A stretch of 50,196 nucleotides of DNA from Allomuricauda sp. F6463D (GCF_023015965.1 NZ_JALKAN010000002.1:1139335-1189530); one strand, 5' to 3'; positions 16,058-24,547 are shown, counted from the first letter of the stretch. Notes: generated by a model not told the origin, from the sequence alone. Numbers and translations are program-made.

Positions 16058-16273
16058 TTATATATTCAGTTTTAAATGTCCATAAATTTTCTCAAGAATC
16101 TCATTTGGGTCAGAGTCTATTGCTTTGGAAATCAGATATAGTTCTTCTGCTTTAAGATTTGTATTATCCTTCGTGCTTAGCTGACTTAAGCGAGATTTTC
16201 CAATCCCAGTTTTTCGTGAGACTTCCGCTTTATTTATTGATTTGTCAGTAAGATACTTACCAAGAATAGTCAT
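16058..16273 (-). CDS. XRE-type HTH regulator of the methyltransferase operon
   Basis: 71 residues, almost entirely one helix-turn-helix of the Cro/C1 (XRE) type: LTDKSINKAEVSRKTGIGKS followed by RLSQLSTKDNTNLKAEELYLISKAI. Small XRE proteins directly before a methyltransferase often act as controller proteins that delay or limit expression of restriction-modification genes. It is the first gene of the operon, with its stop one base before the methyltransferase start. The 190 bp upstream of its start would hold the promoter and its own operator. Confidence 0.85.
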   Translation of the reverse strand: MTILGKYLTDKSINKAEVSRKTGIGKSRLSQLSTKDNTNLKAEELYLISKAIDSDPNEILEKIYGHLKLNI

Positions 16274-16462
16274 ATTTAATTATTTGTGATAGTTCTGTAA
16301 AAGTAAACAAAAGTTTCGATTAACTGGACAAAAGTGTTTAAATAAGTTACAATTGTATTCAATTTGTCAGGGTGGCGGTGGGGAAGAGAAAGCTCTTTTT
16401 ATTTTGTGAGGTACGAGTAAAATGAAATGTACTTGAACGTTCGGTGGCTCTTTTTTCAGCTT
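16274..16462. promoter_or_regulatory. Putative control region of the methyltransferase operon
   Basis: 189 bp without a gene between the HTH start and the row-end element. As the only gap upstream of a tightly packed four-gene operon, it must contain the promoter. I see no exact TAnnTTTG element and no clear operator palindrome, so this is by position only. Confidence 0.35.
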
Positions 16463-16650
16463 GCTTACAACTTGTTTATAGAAGCATAAAATACACTTCT
16501 ATACCCCCAAATGGGGATGTAACCGATGTATTTATCTAAAGCATGCATCGTTTTTAATTTCATAAAATAGGGGGGCTGCGAACGGCAAATTACTAATTCA
16601 TAAATAAACAGCATTGTGGAAAAACCTTAAAAAAGCCGGGGTTTTTCCAT
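16463..16650 (-). repeat. Row-end element, type P copy 2
   Basis: Same sequence family and same orientation as 5564-5755: shared CTTGTTTATAGAAGCATAAA, TATACCCCCAA..GGGGATGTAACCGAT, GGCAAATTACTAAT and AAAAACCTTAAAAAA. A perfect inverted repeat TATAGAAG / CTTCTATA (16479-16505) and a CCCCAAATGGGG palindrome lie inside. In gene direction it ends AACAAGTTGTAAGC. It marks the upstream end of the second gene row; the CCTTAAAAAAGCCGGGGTTTTT hairpin beside it may also terminate the DUF3307 gene. Confidence 0.65.
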
Positions 16651-16695
16651 AGAGCACAAAATAAAGAAGGTAAAAAAAAAGGAGTCGGCCAGTGG

Positions 16696-17421
16696 CTACA
16701 GTTGGTTGGACAGGTATAGGTAGCCTATTCCGGAAAGAATGGCCAGTCCAAAACTTAAGAGGGTGCCGATAAGAACGTACTCTGTTAATTTTCGGTTTTT
16801 GCCCTTGTTGAGGTCCCCAAATCGGAACACGGATTTAGCGGCAATCAAGAGACCGATGGCGGCCCATTGCTGCATCAAGATAAATCCAAATACAAAAAGC
16901 CGTTCCAACATACCAATATAGGTTCCTGCATTTTTTAGGGAACCACCTTCATCAGGTTCATCACTTTTGGCCACTTCATCAATATAGGGAGCCAACAGCA
17001 TTCGCATGATAATGCCAGATACATAGGAAACAAATATCAAGCATGTTATCAGTAACAGGGCTTTTTCATCAAAAATTTGAGCGAAATCAATTTTAAAGGG
17101 ATACACCCAATACAAAACACCACATAAAACCAAAAGATGCAGCACTTGGTCCACCACAAAAAGCCAGCGATAGTTTTTGGGGTTGGTGAGGTGCAGTTTT
17201 CCCAAATCAATCAGGTAATGGGTTGCCACAATAACCGCAATGGCGCCCAAATGTTGGAATTGCAATAGGAGCAAAAGTATCAATACATGCACCCCCATAT
17301 GAAAATAGAGGTATTTAGATTTGCCTTTCTTTTGTAACTTATCTTCTACCCAATGCTTTGGTTGGAGCACAAAGTCTCCGATAAAATGGGCCAGTAACAA
17401 TTTTAGGGCAAAAAGCATCAT
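16696..17421 (-). CDS. DUF3307 membrane protein
   Basis: 241 residues with about six hydrophobic helices. The N-terminus LLLAHFIGDFVLQPKHWVEDK and the later HMGVHVLILLLLL and IVATHYLIDLGKLHL are the DUF3307 signature: conserved HFxxDF, H and HxxID positions. Function unknown; in the inner membrane. Its start overlaps the stop of the SatD-family gene by 4 bp, so the two are co-translated, and in this group the pair is commonly found together (family knowledge, not checked here). Transcription likely ends at the hairpin near 16620-16650. Confidence 0.9.
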   Translation of the reverse strand: MMLFALKLLLAHFIGDFVLQPKHWVEDKLQKKGKSKYLYFHMGVHVLILLLLLQFQHLGAIAVIVATHYLIDLGKLHLTNPKNYRWLFVVDQVLHLLVLCGVLYWVYPFKIDFAQIFDEKALLLITCLIFVSYVSGIIMRMLLAPYIDEVAKSDEPDEGGSLKNAGTYIGMLERLFVFGFILMQQWAAIGLLIAAKSVFRFGDLNKGKNRKLTEYVLIGTLLSFGLAILSGIGYLYLSNQL

Positions 17422-18023
17422 AATTGGACGAGTTGGTTGTTGTAAAATTGAATCATTTTTTTGACTTCGTCAAATCCAGCTTTGTTGAGTTCTTCGCTAA
17501 TGTTCCCTTGTGATTTGTTGAGCAAGGATGCCAGCTCTTTTTGGTTCATGTCTGGGTTCTCCAGGGCATATTTCACTGTTTTTGAGATGGCAGGTGTCCA
17601 GTTGTCCATGGTAAGAAGGGCTAGTTGGAGCAATAAATTGATTTGTTCGTCAAACTTTTTATTAGATGATCGGATGCCTAAATTCTGCTTTTTGAGCTGT
17701 TCAAAACATTGACCGGAGTTAACAAAAGCAGGACCATTGGATTCTGTGATTTTAGCCGCTTCGTAGTTTTTTTCGCCCAGCCCAATGGCTATCCTAACAT
17801 CCATATTCCGAATTTGCTTAATATTTGCCTTGATATAGATTGCCGCTTCCAGAGCATTTTCTTGGGTGGTCTGCAATTGAAAACTATCACCTCGGTATAT
17901 TTCCCAATCGGCAGGTTCATTGCCATATTTGCCCAACGCTTGTTTGAGCAAGGGCAACCATATACTGGCTTTATATTCCGAAGAGTTTTTAATATCTCCT
18001 GTAAGTATGGCACTCATGGGCAT
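17418..18023 (-). CDS. SatD-family regulator
   Basis: 201 residues from the ATG at 18023 (MPMSAILTGDIKNS); the reading upstream of it runs into the operator repeats. The N-terminal two thirds follow the SatD pattern: AILTGDIKNSSEY at the start, DWEIYRGDSFQLQT, and VRIAIGLGEKNYEAAKITESNGPAFVNSGQCFE. The C-terminus (MNQKELASLLNKSQGNISEELNKAGFDEVKKMI) is a helix-turn-helix, so it probably binds DNA. Three evenly spaced palindromes in the leader (18051-18126) are the natural binding sites and suggest autoregulation. Its role in stress is inferred from streptococcal SatD. Confidence 0.85.
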   Translation of the reverse strand: MPMSAILTGDIKNSSEYKASIWLPLLKQALGKYGNEPADWEIYRGDSFQLQTTQENALEAAIYIKANIKQIRNMDVRIAIGLGEKNYEAAKITESNGPAFVNSGQCFEQLKKQNLGIRSSNKKFDEQINLLLQLALLTMDNWTPAISKTVKYALENPDMNQKELASLLNKSQGNISEELNKAGFDEVKKMIQFYNNQLVQL

Positions 18024-18050
18024 TATATTTAATAAATATCTTCTAAAAAG

Positions 18051-18126
18051 CAGATAATTTAAAATATCTGTAAATAAACAGATAATCAAATATATCTGTA
18101 AAATAGCAGATAATCAAATATTTCAA
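18051..18126 (-). promoter_or_regulatory. Three palindromic operators at 28-bp spacing
   Basis: Copies of CAGATA-N8-TATCTG start at 18051, 18079 and 18107: CAGATAATTTAAAATATCTG, CAGATAATCAAATATATCTG and a third with a degenerate right half. The exact 28-bp step (just under three helical turns) is what tandem repressor sites show. They lie directly upstream of the SatD-family HTH gene. Confidence 0.7.
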
Positions 18127-18140
18127 TAAAAAAGTGTTAT

Positions 18141-18183
18141 AAAAAAGAAACCGCGACCATGGCAGGCGCGGTTTCTTAAAAAA
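18141..18183 (-). terminator. Bidirectional-looking terminator
   Basis: AAGAAACCGCG (18145-18155) and CGCGGTTTCTT (18167-18177) form a perfect 11-bp stem flanked by A and T runs. It follows the stop of the 18198-18650 gene. Confidence 0.85.
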
Positions 18184-18197
18184 ATCAACAAAAAACA

Positions 18198-18650
18198 CTA
18201 TCCTCTTCTCCCTCTCTCCTCCATTTTTTTCTTGCCGTGCATAAACTTTTTGCGTTTGTGCATTTTTTTCCAGGATTCGTATTGATCCTCATCCAGTATT
18301 TTTTTCATTTGCTCCTGAACTGCAATTTGACGATCTAATCGTTCATTTTCCATTTTAAATCGTTCCTCAGAAGTTGGCTTTTTTCTTTCGCCACTTTCCC
18401 TTAAGGCCTTCATCTCTTCATGCTTTGCTCTTTTAGACGCTGCATTTTCTAAGTTGATGTCATATACCTTATCTTGTTGAGCGTTTGTCAAATCTAAAGC
18501 CAAGGTCATCTTTTTAGTTTGCAACGTGGCCATTTCTTCTGTGGTCAAGTCCATTTTTGCACCTTTGCGCATTTTTTTTGAACCATTATGTTTTTGAGCG
18601 GCCAAGCCAATACTCATCAGCATAACCAATACTACTGTCAATCGTTTCAT
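18198..18650 (-). CDS. Small periplasmic basic helical protein (Spy/DUF4890-like)
   Basis: 150 residues with a signal peptide (MKRLTVVLVMLMSIGLAAQ). The mature part is helical and very rich in Lys, Glu and Met: KMDLTTEEMATLQTKKMTLALDLTNAQQDKVYDINLENA, then LDRQIAVQEQMKKILDEDQYESWKKM. The repeated L-T-x-x-Q and L-D-x-x-Q-Y patterns match Spy/CpxP-like or DUF4890 proteins of Bacteroidota, small periplasmic chaperone-like or metal-responsive proteins. The function is inferred from the pattern. A strong terminator follows. Confidence 0.75.
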   Translation of the reverse strand: MKRLTVVLVMLMSIGLAAQKHNGSKKMRKGAKMDLTTEEMATLQTKKMTLALDLTNAQQDKVYDINLENAASKRAKHEEMKALRESGERKKPTSEERFKMENERLDRQIAVQEQMKKILDEDQYESWKKMHKRKKFMHGKKKMEERGRRG

Positions 18651-18757
18651 ATGTCTATATTTTAATGATTTATATCTTGGACAAATAGGGAGTCCAAAGG
18701 TTTAACCATCTTCATATAGTTTATGAAGCTTTTAACAATATGAATGTTTTTAGGGTG

Positions 18758-18949
18758 TTACTTGAGTTCTTCCTCAAGATTTTTCTCGGTATCATCTTCA
18801 AAATGGTCGTCATCTTGAAAATTGGTTTCTACAAAAGTGTCCGAATTGATGTGATCTTCGAATTTATCGTTTTGCTCCACAACGTAGTATAATGCGGAAG
18901 CTGCCACGAAACATAAAAAGTAGATGAAACTCTTAGCTTTGTAAGTCAT
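18758..18949 (-). CDS. Small single-pass membrane protein, hypothetical
   Basis: 63 residues: a basic start, one hydrophobic helix (SFIYFLCFVAASALYYVV, about 7-24) and a strongly acidic tail (DDDHFEDDTEKNLEEELK). No family recognised. The acidic tail could be periplasmic or cytosolic. The ATG start and the gap to its neighbours make it a credible small gene, but coding status rests on composition only. Confidence 0.6.
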   Translation of the reverse strand: MTYKAKSFIYFLCFVAASALYYVVEQNDKFEDHINSDTFVETNFQDDDHFEDDTEKNLEEELK

Positions 18950-19046
18950 GATGTTGAGATTTGGGATTACTAAAGTAATTAAACCGAATGGAAATCTCAG
19001 CGATTTGTTGTGAAATGATCTTGTTTAGATGTGAATGGAAAAAAAA

Positions 19047-19084
19047 ATAAGGTGTAACCGAAAAACTCATCGGTTACACCTTAA
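19047..19084 (-). terminator. Terminator of the metalloprotease gene
   Basis: AAGGTGTAACCG (19049-19060) and CGGTTACACCTT (19071-19082) form a perfect 12-bp stem, followed by A/T-rich sequence, 30 bp after the metalloprotease stop. Confidence 0.85.
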
Positions 19085-19113
19085 CAATTTGTACAAATCT
19101 AAAAAGGAAGCGC

Positions 19114-21612
19114 TTATTTAGGATCCAAAATCAAGTCTATACGCTCCAAAGCATCTTGCAAATGATAACGACTCATGGTGTCGGAAATTCTGGCAAGGCC
19201 ACCTCTAATATCGCTCTTTAAATTGTTGAGCTCTGCACGTGCCACCGAACGAATGTCGGATTGACTTGTGTTGATGGGAGTTGATTTTCTATAACCTCCA
19301 AAATCAGGTGTTTTACTTTGGCTATCGGCGGTCATTAAATACTCCAAACGATCTATATGTGCTTTTTGCAGGTTTCTTCTGTAGGTATCGATGGTTGTAC
19401 CATTTCGAGTCTCCGACCAAATTCCTCTTCGCAGGTCGCGCATCATTTCTACCAAACTGTAGGCTTCGTCACCGTTCAAGGCTTCACTTTCTATGAGCCT
19501 GGCCAATTTCCCCAAGTGCAACATGGTGTTCAAGGAGCGTTCTTGTGTGGCGCGAATACGCTCCACGGAACCAGAATATTCAATTTTGTTGAATATATTT
19601 TGATCAATCAACCATTCAGGTGTTTCAAAGAGTTGTTCTTGCATAAAAGCCATACAATTTTTCTGGTGCTCTTTGCTCACATGTACATATACTGCGCCTT
19701 CTTGGTCGGCGGTTTTATGGTACTCGTAAACACCTCCAATATTATTGGAAACGTGTCCCATGTATCTTTGGAACTGTGCGACCACTTGTCCGTACATGGT
19801 TTCCAAATCATCGTAGTTTTCACCTTCTTCGGTGGTCCATTCCATCAACTTTGGAACAATACGCTTTAGGTTCTCAATACCGTACAAACTGGCTTTAATG
19901 GCATTGTCCCCTAAATCCTCGGTTTGAGAGCTTGGATCGTGGATATCCCCAACTTGTTGGTGACCAAAACGGTACATTGGATCACCAGCATGCTCCAATA
20001 TCCAATTATTAAGCGTGGTTTTTTCTTCTTTTGCCGTTTTGTCCAAAATAGGCTTGTATCCCCATTTAATGGCGTACTTGTCATAAATTCCAATATTGGG
20101 CATAAGGGCAACATCGTCATCACCAGGTTGGGCAACATAGTTGAAACGGGCATAATCCATAATAGATGGGGCCGTTCCATATTTTTCAGTAAAACTTGCC
20201 GAGCGTAACGAGTCTACTGGATAGGCTACGCTACTTCCCATATTATGGGGCAAGCCTAGGGTGTGACCCACTTCGTGGGAGGATACAAACCGTATCAACC
20301 GTCCCATGATTTCTTCTTTGAACTGGGTTTTTTGTGCTTCTGGATTGATTGCTGCCGTTTGCACAAAATACCAATTGCGCAACAAGCTCATTACATTATG
20401 GTACCAATTAATGTCCGATTCCAAAATTTCACCGCTCCTAGGATCGCTCACGTGAGGACCATTTGCGTTCGGAATAGGAGAGGCTAAATAACGTACTACA
20501 GAATATCTCACATCCTCTGGAGACCATTCTGGATCCTCTTCCAATGTAGGTGGGTCTTTGGCAATAATGGCGTTTTTAAAGCCTGCTGCTTCAAATGCAA
20601 CTTGCCAATCTTCAATACCTTGTTTAATATAAGGCACCCACTCTTCCGGGGTTGCACGGTCCACATAATAAATAATGGGTTTTTTGGGCTCGACCAATTC
20701 ACCTGCCTTAAATTTTTCAATGTCCTCATCTTTTACTTCGAGTCTCCAACGATCAAGGTAGGTAACCGTTTTACTTTCTTGGGCATCAAGACCATAATCT
20801 ACTTGGCCCCGAGCAAACCAACCTACGCGTTCGTCAAAATAGCGACGTTTCATCGGTTCTTTAGGCAAAAGGATCATGGAGTTGTTTATTTCCAACGAAA
20901 TGGAACCAAGGCTGGCATTGCTTGGTGGTTCACTGGAAAGATATGTTTTTACATGACGCGCTTCTATGTTCAGCGGATAACTCTTTATAGATTCAATATA
21001 GCTACGGTCGGCATCCATTCGGGTTACCTTATATCTTTTTCTGAAACGATCGGGAAAACCAAGAGCCTTTACATCTTTGGTGAACAAGGGGTCTATTTCT
21101 ATTACCGTTGATGGGTTCAAGGAATCTTTTTTGTTGATGGCCTTGATGTTAAACGAGAAGAGGACAGGTTCGAAATTGGAATTTAAGACTGCCTCATGAA
21201 CCGGCAAGGAATCGGCGGCTACATTCTCATAAGATGCTACCCGTACCAATACTTTCTTGTCCATTTTTTCCCAGCGCAACACTTGAGTATTTATTTTACC
21301 GCCACCAAAACCGATTCCAGTTGCCGTTTTGGAAATCCGGCTTACCATCAGCATTTCGCGATTAAATAAGGAATCGGGAATTTCGTAATATCGTTTGTCT
21401 TCTACAGTATGTACATTAAAAAGTCCGTTGTCCGTTACTGCATCCTTTGTTATTACTTTATCATAAGGTTTTATATCACCAGGTTTGGATTTGTTTTCCT
21501 TCTTTTGTTCGGTATCTTTCTTTTTCTTTTTAAAAAGTTGGGCTTCCGTAGTTTGAAATGTACCCAATAAAATAACTGCTAGTAAAAGTCGAAACAGTGA
21601 ATTTTTGATCAT
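19114..21612 (-). CDS. Zinc-dependent metalloprotease, DUF5117/DUF5118 type
   Basis: 832 residues with a signal peptide (SLFRLLLAVILLGTFQTTEAQ). The zinc site is HEVGHTLGLPHNMGSS near residue 446, the extended HExxHxxGxxH metzincin form; a downstream SIMDYARFNYVAQPGD gives the methionine turn. The N-terminal 400 residues follow the DUF5117/DUF5118 pattern (ERVGWFARGQVDYG, PEEWVPYIKQGIEDWQVAFEAAGFKNAI). These large secreted or periplasmic proteases are common in Bacteroidota; physiological substrates are unknown. It is a single gene with its own terminator; the divergent repeat-protein gene starts about 265 bp away. Confidence 0.9.
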   Translation of the reverse strand: MIKNSLFRLLLAVILLGTFQTTEAQLFKKKKKDTEQKKENKSKPGDIKPYDKVITKDAVTDNGLFNVHTVEDKRYYEIPDSLFNREMLMVSRISKTATGIGFGGGKINTQVLRWEKMDKKVLVRVASYENVAADSLPVHEAVLNSNFEPVLFSFNIKAINKKDSLNPSTVIEIDPLFTKDVKALGFPDRFRKRYKVTRMDADRSYIESIKSYPLNIEARHVKTYLSSEPPSNASLGSISLEINNSMILLPKEPMKRRYFDERVGWFARGQVDYGLDAQESKTVTYLDRWRLEVKDEDIEKFKAGELVEPKKPIIYYVDRATPEEWVPYIKQGIEDWQVAFEAAGFKNAIIAKDPPTLEEDPEWSPEDVRYSVVRYLASPIPNANGPHVSDPRSGEILESDINWYHNVMSLLRNWYFVQTAAINPEAQKTQFKEEIMGRLIRFVSSHEVGHTLGLPHNMGSSVAYPVDSLRSASFTEKYGTAPSIMDYARFNYVAQPGDDDVALMPNIGIYDKYAIKWGYKPILDKTAKEEKTTLNNWILEHAGDPMYRFGHQQVGDIHDPSSQTEDLGDNAIKASLYGIENLKRIVPKLMEWTTEEGENYDDLETMYGQVVAQFQRYMGHVSNNIGGVYEYHKTADQEGAVYVHVSKEHQKNCMAFMQEQLFETPEWLIDQNIFNKIEYSGSVERIRATQERSLNTMLHLGKLARLIESEALNGDEAYSLVEMMRDLRRGIWSETRNGTTIDTYRRNLQKAHIDRLEYLMTADSQSKTPDFGGYRKSTPINTSQSDIRSVARAELNNLKSDIRGGLARISDTMSRYHLQDALERIDLILDPK

Positions 21613-21877
21613 TATATATCAGTTTGAAAAATTAAAGCGTCCAAAGAACCTAAAAATTGATTGAATTAATTGTTAAAAATATATTAACGGTTATTTTTTT
21701 AACGGAATTGCCCAACCTTTGGGAGTCCTGCGTTTTACTAATGGTTTGAGCTGTGTCCCCCTGTGTATCTACCTTCAGAGAGTGTTTGGTTTTTGTGAAA
21801 ATATCTTAAAGAGTGTAACGTTTTGGTTTCTGTGTAGTCTTATAAGCATAACATCAATCACAAAATTCAATCAAAAA

Positions 21878-22591
21878 ATGAACAAGTTATTATTAATTTA
21901 TGGAAGTGTATTATTAAGTAGTACCGCCATAGCGAACGACCAACAAAATGCCCAGGTTGTGGAAATGCAAATTGAGACTCTTGGTAGCATAGAAAACAAT
22001 TTGACTGCATTGAACATCAATGCCGAATTCTACGATTCAACTTTGGAGATGGAGAATTATCAGTTGAATTTGAACGAAGTAGCTTATTTAGAGGAAGAGC
22101 CGGTAACGGATTTAGGTTTTGATACCGCTGATTACCTTCCCGAGGATTTTGATCCTTACAAAAGCTATTTTGATTTGAATTCCATACTATATCTCGAAAA
22201 TAAAGTTGATCCAGTGTTAGGTTTTGATACCCATAAGTACTTGCCGGAGCATTTTAACGCTTATACCCAAGTAGTGGACGTGCACTCAATCAATTACATG
22301 GAAGAAAAAGATATGGATCTAGGTTTTGATACTAAGGACTATCTGCCTGAAAACTTTTCTCCATATGAGGCTTACGTAGATTTAAGATCAATTCCTTTTG
22401 TAGAGGAAAAGATTGAACTCGAATTAGGCTTGGACAGTGATTATTTATTGCCTGAAGATTTTAATCCTTATACCGATGTAATTGCTATTACTTCTATCAA
22501 TTATATGGAAGAAGATAATTTGGAATTGGGTTTTGATACTTCCAAGTATCTACCCGAAAATTTTGACCCCTATTCTGGGTCAATTCAGTAA
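21878..22591 (+). CDS. Secreted protein with five LGFDTxxYLPExFxPY repeats
   Basis: 237 residues from the ATG at 21878 (MNKLLLIYGSVLLSSTAIAND), which gives a clean signal peptide; the longer frame upstream is not used. From residue 65 on it consists of five repeats of 34-35 residues whose core is LGFDTxxYLPExFxPY, starting at residues 79, 114, 148, 183 (LGLDS variant) and 217. Each is joined by a segment of the form SINYMEE or SILYLEN. The protein is strongly acidic. No named family comes to mind. It is the only gene on the plus strand here and ends at a strong terminator. Confidence 0.85.
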   Translation: MNKLLLIYGSVLLSSTAIANDQQNAQVVEMQIETLGSIENNLTALNINAEFYDSTLEMENYQLNLNEVAYLEEEPVTDLGFDTADYLPEDFDPYKSYFDLNSILYLENKVDPVLGFDTHKYLPEHFNAYTQVVDVHSINYMEEKDMDLGFDTKDYLPENFSPYEAYVDLRSIPFVEEKIELELGLDSDYLLPEDFNPYTDVIAITSINYMEEDNLELGFDTSKYLPENFDPYSGSIQ

Positions 22592-22624
22592 AGTGTTTTT
22601 CATTTTACAACTTATTTGAGTTAG

Positions 22625-22656
22625 CTAAAAAACCCCTCAACCGAGGGGTTTTTGTT
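22625..22656 (+). terminator. Terminator of the repeat-protein gene
   Basis: AAAACCCCTC and GAGGGGTTTT pair around AACC (22627-22653), followed by a T run, 35 bp after the stop codon. Confidence 0.9.
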
Positions 22657-22859
22657 AAATATATCTTATAAGATGCTGGTTAACAAAAATATAACACAGG
22701 TTTTCGAAGGAATGGGATTCTTAATGAAATGATTATTTAGATATAGATAATTCAAACAATCCTCATATTGCGCTTAAGAAGTTCAACATTCTTAACCTTT
22801 TAGTGGAAAAAGGAGTTTCAGCGAAAATGGTATAGGTCGTTAATAAAAAATTAATTACA

Positions 22860-23012
22860 ATAAATTTCACAAAAAAGGGTTTTAACTTTATGCCTAACAA
22901 AGAGTTACGAGTATCTTTTTAAGATAGCGTAATGTTAGTTTAAGTTAGTTTTTACATTTTTTTGAGTTAGTTAGTTTGTAAAAATGCTCTTCTGCCCAGA
23001 AGGGCATTTTTA
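22860..23012 (+). ncRNA. Possible small RNA ending at a terminator
   Basis: A gene-free stretch with a run of five GTTAGT or AGTTAGT-type repeats (22933-22975) leads into a hairpin AAAAATGC-N-GCATTTTT (22980-23009) followed by T-rich sequence. The hairpin can also be the terminator of the transporter gene on the minus strand. A plus-strand transcript is plausible but there is no clear TAnnTTTG promoter. Confidence 0.3.
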
Positions 23013-23015
23013 GTT

Positions 23016-24446
23016 TTAGAACAGTAGTGGAATCACAAACTGAAACATAAGTATAAGCAATGCCACAGCAATAAGGTTCAGCAAAACGCCAACTCGCGCC
23101 ATTTGTGGAATTTTTACATAGCCGCTAGCAAATACAATGGCATTCGGCGGGGTGGCCATAGGCAACATAAAGGCACAGCTACTAGCAATGGTAACTGGAA
23201 TCAGTAAATGAAGCATTGGGATATCAAGCCCAATCGCTATACCGGCCACAACTGGAGCCAAAACAGCAACTAGGGCTACGTTGCTCATCAATTCCGTCAT
23301 AAACAGCATTAAGAAAATCAATAATGCCGCCGTGAACAAAATACTTATGTCACTTTGGGCAATTCCGGTGGCGACCAGATCAACAATTCCACTGGTTGAC
23401 ATTCCTTGGGCCAATGCAAGCCCTCCACCAAATAGGATTAAAATTCCCCAAGCCAGTTTGGAGGTATCTTTCCATGTGATTATAAAATCTGCTTTTTTAA
23501 TATTGTAAGGGATGGCAAAAAGTGCTACGGCAGCAAAAATACTGATCATAGTATCCGTTATTCCCAAATTTGGAAAAATACTATTGATCAGTGTCCTGAA
23601 GATCCATAGAAAAACAGTTACGCCAAAAATGACCAAGACCATTTTTTCCTTGCCCGTCGTTGTCCCCAACTTTTTAAGCTCGGCATAGATCACGTCTTTT
23701 GAAGCGTTGAATTTTAAATCGCGGTTAGGAAACATCAATTTTACCAATACTAAATAACTGATGGCAATCATGATGATAGAAAATGGCAACCCGATGGTCA
23801 TCCATTTTAAAAAAGATATTTCGGTATTGTATTCGTTTTCGAGCAATCCAATCAATACAGAGTTTGGGGGTGTACCTATTACTGTGGCTATACCTCCTGC
23901 ATTTGCTGAAAAAGCAATACCGAGCATCACACTTAAAGCAAAATTTTGGTCACTTTTTGTAAAACCATCTTCATCATCGATCAATAGATTAATAACTGAA
24001 ATGGCAATGGGAAGCATAACCACCGTACTCGCTGTGTTACTGATCCACATGCTCAAGGTGGCAGTGGCAATCATAAACCCTAAAATAACTTTGTTGGGAG
24101 TAGTACCTGTAAGCCTGATAATATTGAGCGCAATGCGACGGTGGAGGTTTACTTTCTCCAAGGCCAAAGCCATCACAAATCCTCCAAAGAAAAGGAAAAC
24201 AATGGGGCTGCCATAGTTGGCACCGACCTCTGCAATTGGTAATACTTTTAAAATAGGGAGTAGCAGTAAGGGAAGTAATGCGGTTACCGATATGGATACC
24301 GCTTCAGTAATCCACCAGATCAGCATCCAAGCAGCTATTGAAATTACGGGGTCGCCTTTTTCCGATATCAATTCAAAAGGCAATAGGTTTAAAATAAGAA
24401 AGGCGACCGGCCCCAAGATCAGCCCAATTTTTTTGCTTAGCTCCAT
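23016..24446 (-). CDS. DASS/SLC13-family anion:sodium symporter
   Basis: 476 residues, about 12 hydrophobic segments. Family landmarks: WWITEAVSISVTALLPLLLLP near residue 45, ISNTASTVVMLPIAISV near 135, the first SNT-like motif with GGIATVIGTPPNSV, and near the C-terminus LMSNVALVAVLAPV with SSCAFMLPMATPPNAIVFASG. These duplicated SNT/TPPN motifs are the sodium and substrate sites of the divalent anion symporters (CitT/SdcS/NaDC). Substrate is probably a C4-dicarboxylate, tricarboxylate or sulfate; not decided by sequence. It stands alone with a hairpin after its stop. Confidence 0.9.
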   Translation of the reverse strand: MELSKKIGLILGPVAFLILNLLPFELISEKGDPVISIAAWMLIWWITEAVSISVTALLPLLLLPILKVLPIAEVGANYGSPIVFLFFGGFVMALALEKVNLHRRIALNIIRLTGTTPNKVILGFMIATATLSMWISNTASTVVMLPIAISVINLLIDDEDGFTKSDQNFALSVMLGIAFSANAGGIATVIGTPPNSVLIGLLENEYNTEISFLKWMTIGLPFSIIMIAISYLVLVKLMFPNRDLKFNASKDVIYAELKKLGTTTGKEKMVLVIFGVTVFLWIFRTLINSIFPNLGITDTMISIFAAVALFAIPYNIKKADFIITWKDTSKLAWGILILFGGGLALAQGMSTSGIVDLVATGIAQSDISILFTAALLIFLMLFMTELMSNVALVAVLAPVVAGIAIGLDIPMLHLLIPVTIASSCAFMLPMATPPNAIVFASGYVKIPQMARVGVLLNLIAVALLILMFQFVIPLLF

Positions 24447-24547
24447 TGGGGTTCTAAGCTATGCTTTTTTGTTAAAACATAAAAATATAAGTACTCAACT
24501 TGTAATCAGAAATCCATAATTGCGTGGGTGCAATATGTCCAGAAAAG

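Noticed and set aside
14827..16273. Classical type II restriction-modification system
   Set aside because: Methyltransferase and controller-like gene are present but no endonuclease gene is recognisable; the partner genes are a GHKL ATPase and a receiver protein.
19281..21111. Several plus-strand reading frames opposite the metalloprotease
   Set aside because: They are shadows of the coding strand of a well-supported 832-residue gene.
21719..21877. Upstream extension of the repeat protein
   Set aside because: The extension lacks a signal-like start; the internal ATG at 21878 begins a clean signal peptide.
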